Source of the DNA: Xanthobacter sp. NM-59
Lineage (GTDB): Bacteria; Pseudomonadota; Alphaproteobacteria; Rhizobiales; Xanthobacteraceae
Reading direction: 5' to 3'
Length of the DNA: 64,000 bases
Assembly (NCBI RefSeq): GCF_021401125.1
Contig: NZ_JACBFQ010000009.1
Coordinates: 124,001-188,000 of the forward strand
Below, piece after piece: positions 50,444 through 58,200 of the stretch. The stretch's first letter is position 1, and each line of letters starts with the position of its first letter. Position numbers and translations under genes: made by a program. The notes under the pieces are model-generated. The model saw only the letters and a list, made by a program, of their open reading frames with translations. It was not told the DNA's origin and ran no database searches.

Positions 50444-52045
50444 TCAGGCGTGCGCCTTGGCGCCACGCCAGCCTTCCACCACGCGCAGCTCGCCCTCCAG
50501 GCGGTCGACAGTGATCCGCCCCCGGCCGAGATAGACGGCCCCGGCCACCCCATCCACGGAAAGCCAGTCGCCTTCGCTGATCCGGGTGTCGCCCACACGG
50601 GCCTCGCCCGCCTCCGGTTCCACCGCGAGTTCGACACAGCCGGCGACGCAGGGCTTGCCCATCTGGCGCGCCACCAGCGCCGCATGGGCCGTACGCCCGC
50701 CCACGGCCGTGACGATGCCGGCGGAAACCGAGAAGCCGGCCACGTCCGAGGTCGATGTGTCGGGCCGCACCAGGATCACCGGCTCGCCGCCATCGGCCAG
50801 GCGCTGGGCGCTCCGGGAAGAAAAGGCCGCGCGCCCCACCGCCACGCCGGCGGAAGCGCCGGTGCCGAGCACCAGCGGCTCGCCCACATCGGTCAGGCGC
50901 GCTTCCACCAGCATCTCAGGATCCAGCGCACCGACGCGCTTGAGGCCTTCCTCGGGCGTGATGATGCCCTCCCGGACGAGATCGATGGCGATGCGCAGGG
51001 CCGCCCGCGGCGTGCGCTTGGCGGAGCGGGTCTGCAGCATCCAAAGCCGCCCGTCCTCGATGGTGAATTCCACGTCCTGCACGTCGCGGAAGGCCCGCTC
51101 CAGGGTCACCAGGGTCTCGCGCAGGTTCCTGGCGGCCACCGGCACCACGCGCCCCAGGGCCGCCTCGGTCTGCGGCGAGCGGGAGCCGGACACCACATCC
51201 TCGCCCTGCGCCTCGAACAGCACGTCGATGACCGGCTCCGGCGCCCCGCTGGAGGGATCGCGCGAGAAGGCGACGCCCGAGCCGGAGGTCAGGCTGCGAT
51301 TGCCGAACACCATGGCCTGCACCGTCACCGCCGTGCCCTCGAGATATTCCAGGCGCTCCAGCGCGCGATAGGTCCGCGCCCGCTCGCCCATCCAGGAGCG
51401 GTAGACCGCCTGGGCGGCGGCCTCCAGCTGCGCCATCGGGTCGGCGGGGGCAGCGTCCCCATCATCGTCCAGGGCCTCGGAATAGGCGCGGGCCAGGCGT
51501 TCCAGGGCCTCGCCGTCGAGCTGCTCCACCCGCCGCACGCCTTCTTCCGCCAGCAAGGCCGCGCGGGGCGCCGAGAGAATCGCCTGATCGATGCCGAGCA
51601 CGACGGAGGCGAAGCTCTCCAGGAACCGCCGGCGGCAGTCCCAGGCGAAGCGCGGATTGCCGGTGCTGCGGATCAGGCCATGCACCGCCTCGGGCGTGGC
51701 GCCCACATCCAGCACCGTGTCGAGCATGCCGGGCATGGAGCGCGCGGCGCCCGAGCGCACCGAAACCAGCAGCGGCTTGCGACGATCCCCCAGCATGCGG
51801 CCGGTGGCCTCCTGCAGAAAGCCGATGCCCTCGGCAAGGCCGGCCCGCAGCTTCTCGCGGGCATCCCCATCGCCCCGCACGATGGCGGCGCACAGGCTCA
51901 CCGGGAGCACGAAGGCGGGCGGAACGGGCAACCCCAGGGCCGCCATCTGCGCCAGATTGGCCGCCTTCGCCCCCACCGTGTCGGCCGATGGCAGGGTGCC
52001 GGGCTCGGCTGGCGCGCGCGTCGCGCCGATGCGCACGATCTTCAT
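50444..52045 (-). CDS. Truncated pyruvate phosphate dikinase-like protein (ATP-grasp + phosphohistidine domains only)
   Basis: A 533-aa PPDK relative. The ATP-grasp part has LLVSVRSGAARSMPGMLDTVLDVG (~92-115), GNPRFAWDCRRRFLESFASVVLGID and ENPTLQTR-like motifs replaced by DGRLWMLQTRSAKRTPRAALRIA (~345). The phosphohistidine part has GGRTAHAALVARQMGKPCVAG (~458). The C-terminal PEP/pyruvate TIM-barrel domain of normal PPDK (~880 aa) is missing, so it cannot run the full ATP-to-PEP reaction alone. It overlaps nothing but begins 13 bp after the end of the neighbouring DUF47-like gene. It may phosphorylate its own His in a regulatory relay. The C-terminal domain begins ~370. Confidence 0.82.
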   Translation of the reverse strand: MKIVRIGATRAPAEPGTLPSADTVGAKAANLAQMAALGLPVPPAFVLPVSLCAAIVRGDGDAREKLRAGLAEGIGFLQEATGRMLGDRRKPLLVSVRSGAARSMPGMLDTVLDVGATPEAVHGLIRSTGNPRFAWDCRRRFLESFASVVLGIDQAILSAPRAALLAEEGVRRVEQLDGEALERLARAYSEALDDDGDAAPADPMAQLEAAAQAVYRSWMGERARTYRALERLEYLEGTAVTVQAMVFGNRSLTSGSGVAFSRDPSSGAPEPVIDVLFEAQGEDVVSGSRSPQTEAALGRVVPVAARNLRETLVTLERAFRDVQDVEFTIEDGRLWMLQTRSAKRTPRAALRIAIDLVREGIITPEEGLKRVGALDPEMLVEARLTDVGEPLVLGTGASAGVAVGRAAFSSRSAQRLADGGEPVILVRPDTSTSDVAGFSVSAGIVTAVGGRTAHAALVARQMGKPCVAGCVELAVEPEAGEARVGDTRISEGDWLSVDGVAGAVYLGRGRITVDRLEGELRVVEGWRGAKAHA

Positions 52046-52058
52046 GGATGAGCCCTTC

Positions 52059-53987
52059 CTATTTGGTGAGGTCGGCGAGAACATGGGCATGCAGCAGATG
52101 GCCGAAACCGGCGAGCTGATCAGTGGCCCGCTCCAGAGAGCGGGCCAGCTCCAAGGCGGAGAGGGCCACCTTCATGTCGTAGTCGCCGCGCAGCACCCGC
52201 GTGGTCACGGCCCGCTCGGCGGTGTCGCCCTCATGCTCGATCTCGACCAGGCGCGCGAAGGCGGCAAGGGCGTCCTCGCTGTCCACCCGGTTGCCGTCGG
52301 GGATCTCGGAGGCCGCGGCCACCCCCATGGCGGCCGCCTCGCTGCCCTCGACCGCTATCCGCGCCAGATGCACCAGCACCTCGGCAAGGTCGGCATCGAA
52401 CCCCGAGGGCACCAGGGAGGCGATGAAGGCAGCCTGCTCCAGCTCATCGATGGCCTCCTCGATGCTGTTGGCCAGCCGCTCCACGCCACGGTCGGCATCA
52501 AGCCGGGCGATCTCGCCGCGCACTTCGAGGGCGATGCGGTCCGCTTTCTGCTCGATATTGCGGGCCCGCTCAGCCAGGGCATCGCCATCGGTCTCGCGGC
52601 CATTGGCGATGGCGTCCACGTGCTGGGCGATGTCCACCGCCACCTCGCGCGCAAGGCCCGCCTGCCGGATCACCACCGCCAGCAGCGCCGTATCCACCCG
52701 CTGCAGGCGCCACACCAGATCCGCTTCGATGCGGTCGCGCGCCAGCCGCAGCGAGCTGCCGTCGAGCAGCGCCTCCGCCGAAATGCGCAGGACGGATTGA
52801 AGGAAGCTCACCGCCGCCTCGCGGCCCAGCACCGCATCGAGCCGCTCGCCGAAGCCGATGCGGGTGGGCGCGGCATGATGCACCGCCGCCGCCACCAGCT
52901 CGCTGCCGCCGAGCTCCAGGAAGGCGCGATGGCCCACGCGGTTGCGGGCGCCCCATTGCAGAATGCGCAGCGCGTCCGCCTTCGGCACCCAGGTGCGCAG
53001 CACCTTGCGCGCCTTGTTCCAATCGATGAGGAACACCAGCGCCGCCCCAAGCGCTTCCAGGAAGGCGAAGCGCTTGGCCTCGTCCGCATCGGTCAGGCGG
53101 CCGGACACGAGATAGAAGACGCCGCCTTCTGCGAGCCCTTCCGCATGGTGCGCGTCCAAGTCGCTCCAGCGCGCCGGAAAGTCGTCGAAGCAGGCGACGA
53201 AAAATTTCGCGCGCGGGCGATGCACGTCTGAATACGTCACGCTGACCGTGTCGTTCTCCACCACGATCACCACCACATGAGCGTCGGTTTCGCCGATGTC
53301 GTTCTGGATGGTGAGCCGCGTGCCGGAACGGGTGGCGATGGTGGCGAGGCCCGGATGGTCAAACTTCAGCCGCCGGGTCGCCTCCACCCCGCGCATGAAC
53401 GCCTCCACCGCCGGCCGGTCCTCCGGCTGAAGGCCATAGACATGGGCCCCCGCCACCACCTCCTCGGCGTGGGTCGCGGCGAGCTGGTTCAGCTCCTTGT
53501 GCAGATCCATGATGAGGCGATGCAGGCTGTCGCCGCCATTGGCGGACAGGCTGGAAAGCGTCAGGATCTCGGCTTCCGACAGGGTGTCGCTGTGGCCAAG
53601 GGCGGTGTTGGCGCGCAAGGCCGCGAGGCGTTGCTGGGCGGCCTCGCCCGCAGCGGCATCACCCGCCGCCACGGCCCGCGCCATGGTCGCCACATCCTCC
53701 CACACGCCGACGCCCAGCGCCCCGATGCCCGGCGCGCTGACATCGCTGGCCGCCGCGCGCCCCGCCCGTGTCACCAGCGCATCCATGGCCACCGGGTCGA
53801 GGCCCACCTGCCGGCATTCGTCGCCCAGGTCGAAACGCTGCACAGCAGGGGCCCGGGCGTGGCGGCTGGCATCCTGCAGCACGCTGAGCCGCACCTTCAC
53901 GCGATCATTGGCCTTGAGGCCCTCCGCGATGAGGGACGGCAGGAGAATCTCGCCCTGGCCGAGCTCCTCGACGATCTGGGACTTCAT
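52059..53987 (-). CDS. Large protein with PhoU/DUF47-like C-terminus, partner of the PPDK-like protein
   Basis: A 642-aa protein without a recognised named family. The N-terminal half is mixed alpha/beta; a middle segment (~230-300) has VVVIVVENDTVSVTYSDVHRPRAKFFVACFDDF. The C-terminal half (~420-640) is a long helical repeat region that resembles PhoU/DUF47 phosphate-regulator helices (AISSLVPSGFDADLAEVLVHL, LVEIEHEGDTAERAVTTRVLRGDYDMKVALSALELARSLERATDQLAGFGHLLHAHVLADL). The third Met of MMMK is preferred because the ribosome-binding GGTGGGAG is 6 bp upstream. It is 13 bp upstream of the PPDK-like gene. Function unknown. Confidence 0.75.
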   Translation of the reverse strand: MKSQIVEELGQGEILLPSLIAEGLKANDRVKVRLSVLQDASRHARAPAVQRFDLGDECRQVGLDPVAMDALVTRAGRAAASDVSAPGIGALGVGVWEDVATMARAVAAGDAAAGEAAQQRLAALRANTALGHSDTLSEAEILTLSSLSANGGDSLHRLIMDLHKELNQLAATHAEEVVAGAHVYGLQPEDRPAVEAFMRGVEATRRLKFDHPGLATIATRSGTRLTIQNDIGETDAHVVVIVVENDTVSVTYSDVHRPRAKFFVACFDDFPARWSDLDAHHAEGLAEGGVFYLVSGRLTDADEAKRFAFLEALGAALVFLIDWNKARKVLRTWVPKADALRILQWGARNRVGHRAFLELGGSELVAAAVHHAAPTRIGFGERLDAVLGREAAVSFLQSVLRISAEALLDGSSLRLARDRIEADLVWRLQRVDTALLAVVIRQAGLAREVAVDIAQHVDAIANGRETDGDALAERARNIEQKADRIALEVRGEIARLDADRGVERLANSIEEAIDELEQAAFIASLVPSGFDADLAEVLVHLARIAVEGSEAAAMGVAAASEIPDGNRVDSEDALAAFARLVEIEHEGDTAERAVTTRVLRGDYDMKVALSALELARSLERATDQLAGFGHLLHAHVLADLTK

Positions 53988-54525
53988 CATCATCTCCCAC
54001 CTTTGGCGGCGGCTTTTTGCCGGCCAAGACCGGCACTACGCACAGGGGCGCAGCCATGAACCGCATCCCGGCACATGCGACAGAGACATATCCGCATATG
54101 TAGCAATGGCATATGAAATCATGGACGAGATGCGATAAATTTTTTGCGGTATCCCGATCTAGCCCGTCATGAAATCGTCATTGAATGACGTTTTCATAAA
54201 CATGACTTCATCATTACCTTAGCGGATGAACTGAATGCCGCCGAGGATCCGCTCCATTTATGCATAGGCCGCTTCCGCTGGGAGAATGCCTTCCGCCAAA
54301 ATGCGCGAAGGCCGCCCCGGCCCCGCGGGCACAGCCCAGGCGACCAAGGATGTCCCCAGCCACCTTAAGTGGCGCAGCCGCCCCGGCAGGCGGAGGACAC
54401 TCCCGCCTCAGGCGAAAATGCGGGAAGGAAAGACGCGGCAGGCGGATGCCCCTGTCATGGCCGCTCCAGGCGTGCCGTGAGGCCCGCCGCCATCGCCCGA
54501 CACAAACAACACCATGTCCAGGGGG
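53988..54525. other. Intergenic region before the diguanylate cyclase
   Basis: 538 bp with no supported gene, lower GC around 54.1-54.25 kb. It includes a 29-bp near-palindrome listed separately. It should contain the promoter of the DUF47/PPDK-like pair. The 54.26-54.5 kb part is GC-rich and contains no recognisable gene or RNA. Confidence 0.6.
54169..54197. promoter_or_regulatory. Near-perfect 13-bp palindrome upstream of the DUF47-like gene
   Basis: Arms ATGAAATCGTCAT (54169-54181) and ATGACGTTTTCAT (54185-54197) pair at 12 of 13 positions around a TGA spacer. It lies about 180 bp upstream of the 53987 start. It could be a regulator binding site or a stem-loop. Confidence 0.55.
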
Positions 54526-55962
54526 TTACGCACGCCGGGGGCGCGGATGGGCCTTCGCGTCGTCCGCGCCACGCTGGTGCGCGGCGCCCTTCACCGCATA
54601 CATGGCGGAATCCGCCCGCGCGAACAGGTCCGTCACGGACGCGCTGCCGCCTTCTCCGCCGCCCGCTCGCGCGATGCCGACGGACGCACCGACGCTGAAG
54701 ACCTGGCCGAGCGCGCAGATGGGCTTTGCAATTTCCTCCACCGCCGCGCGCGCCCGCCCCTCCAGCCTGGAGACCGCATGTCCGCCGCGCACCAGCACGG
54801 CGAACTCGTCCCCGCCGATGCGGGCGATCACCTCCGCCCCGCGGAAAATGCGGCGCAGTCGGGCCGCAACCTCCACAAGGCAGGCATCGCCGACCGCATG
54901 ACCGTAGGTGTCGTTGACCGCCTTGAAGCCATCGAGATCGACCAGCAGCAGCGCGCACACGGGCCCGCCCGCAGGATCCGCGGCGGACTGGGCAGCAAGC
55001 GCCTGCTCGAACATGGCGCGGTTGGCGAGGCCGGTGAGGGCGTCGTGCTCGGCATACTGGCGCAGGCGCTCCATCTGCCGATGATCGGCGGTGATGTCCT
55101 GCTTGAGGCCGAAGATGCGCACCGGCGTGCCATTCTCCATCTCCACCTCGGCGGTCACGCGCATCCATTTGAGGGTGCCGCGCACATCCCGAATGCGCAC
55201 GTCGAGGGTGAAGCCGGTGCCGGTTTCGATGGCCTGCTCGCGCCGGCGTTCCAGCTCCCGGCGCGAGGCATGGTCATAAAGCGGCAGCACGATCTCGCGG
55301 GTAATGCGGCTGCCGCGCGGCAGGCCGAAAATGTCATAAACGCCATCGGTCCAGGAGAGCCGGCCGGTGACGAGATCGCACTCCCATACGCCGATCTTGG
55401 CCAGCGCGGCGGCCCGCTCATACATCTTCCGGTATCGCTGCTCACCCGCCACATGGGCCCGCGATGCGCTCTCCGCCTGCGCGAGATCGAAGCCGAGCTG
55501 GGCCAGGGTGGCGCCATCCAGCCGCGGCGCCAGCAGCGAGGCCGCCACGCGCGCCGCATCCTCCAGGCGGGCGGCGAGTTCGGCCATCCCGATGTCATGG
55601 GGCTGCGTGTCCACCGCGCACAAAGCCCCAAGGCCCGCGCCGGTCGGCGCGATCAGGGGCACGCTCGCGAAGAAGCGCAGCGGCTCGTCGACCCCGGGAA
55701 GCCGCGTGTCGCTATAGGCTGCGCACTCTTGAAGATCGTCGATGGCCAGGCGCTGCCGGAGCGCCGCAGCCACCTCGAACAGATGCGCGGGCGTCGCCGT
55801 GTCATTGCCCCCGACCCGCCCTTCGGCATCCACGACCACCTCCCCCTTGCCGGGGCAGGCCAGCACCATGAACCCAACCCCAAGCGCACTGCGCAACAGC
55901 CGCAGGAAGGACAAGACCTCCTCGCCAATGACAATGTCACGCTCGGGAACGAACAGCCGCAT
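54526..55962 (-). CDS. Diguanylate cyclase with GAF- and PAS-like sensor domains
   Basis: A 478-aa GGDEF protein. An N-terminal GAF-like region (~1-165) contains FFASVPLIAPTGAGLGALCAVDTQPHDI; a PAS/PAC segment (~175-300) contains ALAKIGVWECDLVTGRLSWTDGVYDIFGLP and WMRVTAEVEMENGTPVRIFGLKQDI. The GGDEF domain (~310-465) has DALTGLANRAMF, LLVDLDGFKAVNDTYGHAVGD and RIGGDEFAVLVRGG. The catalytic motif is intact, so it probably makes cyclic-di-GMP. The inhibitory site before the motif reads RGAE where RxxD is usual, so product inhibition may be weak. Confidence 0.88.
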   Translation of the reverse strand: MRLFVPERDIVIGEEVLSFLRLLRSALGVGFMVLACPGKGEVVVDAEGRVGGNDTATPAHLFEVAAALRQRLAIDDLQECAAYSDTRLPGVDEPLRFFASVPLIAPTGAGLGALCAVDTQPHDIGMAELAARLEDAARVAASLLAPRLDGATLAQLGFDLAQAESASRAHVAGEQRYRKMYERAAALAKIGVWECDLVTGRLSWTDGVYDIFGLPRGSRITREIVLPLYDHASRRELERRREQAIETGTGFTLDVRIRDVRGTLKWMRVTAEVEMENGTPVRIFGLKQDITADHRQMERLRQYAEHDALTGLANRAMFEQALAAQSAADPAGGPVCALLLVDLDGFKAVNDTYGHAVGDACLVEVAARLRRIFRGAEVIARIGGDEFAVLVRGGHAVSRLEGRARAAVEEIAKPICALGQVFSVGASVGIARAGGGEGGSASVTDLFARADSAMYAVKGAAHQRGADDAKAHPRPRRA

Positions 55963-56154
55963 GGCTCAAGACCTTCGCTTGGCGCCGGGCAGCGCCAGGG
56001 ACATCACGGACGACGCCCATCGCTTACGCCCGCGAACCTCCGGCCACGACCACGGGCGCAGGGGAAAGGCCACCTCGCCGGGGTTCGTCGCTCATGAAGG
56101 GTCACGGTCGGGAGTGTACGGAACACGCCGCGTCGTTCAAGGCAAAATAGCTTG

Positions 56155-56160
56155 TATAAT
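56155..56160 (+). promoter_or_regulatory. Candidate -10 element (TATAAT)
   Basis: A perfect TATAAT lies ~100 bp upstream of the MFS transporter start, in an AT-rich patch between the divergent cyclase and transporter genes. No good -35 is found at the usual distance, so it is tentative. Confidence 0.3.
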
Positions 56161-56258
56161 AAACGAAATTCTTGCATCCCGTTGCCGGCGAACGGATTGT
56201 GATAAGGTCAAAAATCCGCATTGGCATCCCCATTCCACCAACGCGATAATTCTTCTCC

Positions 56259-57635
56259 ATGCCCCCGATCGACACGAACCGGGAAAGACGGCGGGCGGCC
56301 TTTGGCTGGATCCTTTTCGATCCCGCCTGCCAGCCTTATTTCACACTGATCACCACCTTCATCTTCGCGCCCTACTTCGCCTCGGCGGTGGCGCCCACGC
56401 CGGCGGACGGGCAGGCCCTCTGGGGCTTCGCCACCGGAGCGGCCGGCCTCATCATCGCCGTGCTGTCGCCGGTGCTGGGTGCGGTCGCGGATGCCTCCGG
56501 ACGGCGCAAGCCCTGGATCGCCCTATTCGGCGCCATGCTGATGCTGGGCTCGGGCCTGCTGTGGTTTTCGCCGCCCGGGGACGAAAGCCGCATTCCCTTG
56601 ATTTTGGTCGCGTTCGCGGTGGGCACCATCGGCGTCGAATTTGCCACGGTGTTCAACAATGCCATGATGCCCCGGCTCGCCCCGCCGGAGCAGCTCGGCC
56701 GGCTTTCAGGCATCGGCTGGGCGGCGGGCTATTTCGGCGGCCTGATCTCGCTGGCGCTGATGCTCGCATTCTTCTCCACCCAGCCGGACACGGGCCTCAC
56801 CCTGCTGGGCCACCCCCCGGCCTTCGGGCTGAACGCGGCCGAGCGGCAGGGCGACCGGCTGGCAGGGCCGTTCACCGCCGTCTGGTTCGCCGTGCTGGTG
56901 ACGCCCCTGTTTCTGCTGGTGCGTGATCCGCCATCGGCCATGCCCATGGCGCTGGCGGCGCGGACCGGGCTCGCGCGCATCCGCGCCCTGCTGCCACGCC
57001 TGAAGGCCCGGCCGATGCTCACGCGCTTCCTCATCGGCAACATGATCTATGCGGACGGGCTGGTGGCCCTGTTCGCCTTCGGCGGCATTTATGCGGCCGG
57101 GGTGTTCGGCTGGAGTTCGGTGCAAATCGGCATCTTCGGGATCCTGATCACCATTACCGGCACGTTCGGGGCGCTGGCGGGCGGGTGGCTGGACGACCGG
57201 CTGGGCTCGCGCACGGTGATCCTCGTCTCGCTCATCAGCCTGATCGCCGCCTGCATCGGTCTGCTCTCGCTGGCGCGGGATTCGGTCCTGTTCGGCCTGC
57301 TGCCCACGGCGCCCGCCAGCGGACTGTTCGCCACCGTGCCGGAGCAGGCCTATCTCGGCCTTGGCCTTCTCATCGGCCTGGTGGCGGGCCCGCTGCAGGC
57401 GGCCTCGCGCACCCTGCTGGTGCGGCTGGCCCCGACCGAGCATCTCACCGAATGCTTCGGCCTGTTCGCGCTGTCGGGGCGCATCACCTCCTTCGCCGCG
57501 CCGACCACGGTGGCGCTGGTGACCGCCATCACCGCCAGCCAAAGGGCCGGCGTCGCGGTACTGCTGGCTTTCTTTGGCCTAGGCGCGCTGCTGATCGCCG
57601 GGCTGAAGAGCTCACCGCAGGAGCCTGTGCGGTGA
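56259..57635 (+). CDS. MFS transporter of the UMF1/Atg22 family
   Basis: A 458-aa MFS protein with 12 predicted membrane segments. Seen are FGWILFDPACQPYFTLITTFIFAPYFASAVAP at the N-terminus (the UMF1-family signature around F-W-x-x-Y/F-D), LGAVADASGRRKPWI (~80), the loop A motif, and LPTAPASGLFATVPEQAYLGLGLLIGLVAGPLQAASRTLLVRLAP (~350-395), close to the PEALxG-like region of UMF1. Bacterial UMF1 proteins export or recycle amino acids or sugars. The cargo is unknown. It is separate from its neighbours, with 79 bp to the next gene. Confidence 0.88.
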   Translation: MPPIDTNRERRRAAFGWILFDPACQPYFTLITTFIFAPYFASAVAPTPADGQALWGFATGAAGLIIAVLSPVLGAVADASGRRKPWIALFGAMLMLGSGLLWFSPPGDESRIPLILVAFAVGTIGVEFATVFNNAMMPRLAPPEQLGRLSGIGWAAGYFGGLISLALMLAFFSTQPDTGLTLLGHPPAFGLNAAERQGDRLAGPFTAVWFAVLVTPLFLLVRDPPSAMPMALAARTGLARIRALLPRLKARPMLTRFLIGNMIYADGLVALFAFGGIYAAGVFGWSSVQIGIFGILITITGTFGALAGGWLDDRLGSRTVILVSLISLIAACIGLLSLARDSVLFGLLPTAPASGLFATVPEQAYLGLGLLIGLVAGPLQAASRTLLVRLAPTEHLTECFGLFALSGRITSFAAPTTVALVTAITASQRAGVAVLLAFFGLGALLIAGLKSSPQEPVR

Positions 57636-57714
57636 GCGGCCTCCTTGCCGCCGCCGGAATCGTCCGCCAAGGATGGCGCACCGCCGGACCCTGTCCGCAA
57701 GCGCCGAGGCTGCC

Positions 57715-58089
57715 ATGACGCTCCGTTCCATCCGCTTCAATCCCGTGCCCCATGTGGACCCGGCTTCCGCCACCACCGTCCACGAATGGTACCAGGACAA
57801 GACCGGGGCCTTTTCCGCCGGCTTCTGGGCCTCGGAGAGCTCCACCCTCTCCGTCCATTATGACGAGGACGAATTCTGCGTGCTCATCGAGGGCACGGTG
57901 GAACTGACCGACGCCTCCGGCCACCTGGAAACTTATACCGCCGGGGAATCCTTCCTGATCCCCGCGGGCTTCAAGGGCATCTGGCGCTCGGTCACGCCCG
58001 TGCGCAAATTCTATGTGGTGCACCTGCCCAAGGACACCGCCGAGGCGCAGGCCGCCGCTCCCGAGGCGACCGCCCGCACCACCGACTGA
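57715..58089 (+). CDS. Cupin-domain protein (DUF861/ureidoglycine aminohydrolase-like)
   Basis: A 124-aa single cupin of the DUF861 type. It shows VHYDEDEFCVLIEGTVELTDASGHLETYTAGESFLIPAGFKGIWRSVTPVRKFYVVHLPK, with the E-x-C and GESFLIPAG motifs of this cupin group. Metal-binding residues are partly changed (DEDE rather than HxH). It may be a small binding or isomerase protein. ATG 57715 has GAGG about 6 bp upstream; a longer reading frame to 57673 has no good start context. Confidence 0.85.
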   Translation: MTLRSIRFNPVPHVDPASATTVHEWYQDKTGAFSAGFWASESSTLSVHYDEDEFCVLIEGTVELTDASGHLETYTAGESFLIPAGFKGIWRSVTPVRKFYVVHLPKDTAEAQAAAPEATARTTD

Positions 58090-58200
58090 GGGCGGCCCGA
58101 AGGCCGCCAGCCCCATCCGCGCTCTGCCTCTCGCTTTCCGGGGGCTCGAGTGCCATTTTGTTCTCCTGCGAGAATCGCGGAGCGACACGAGATATCCGTT

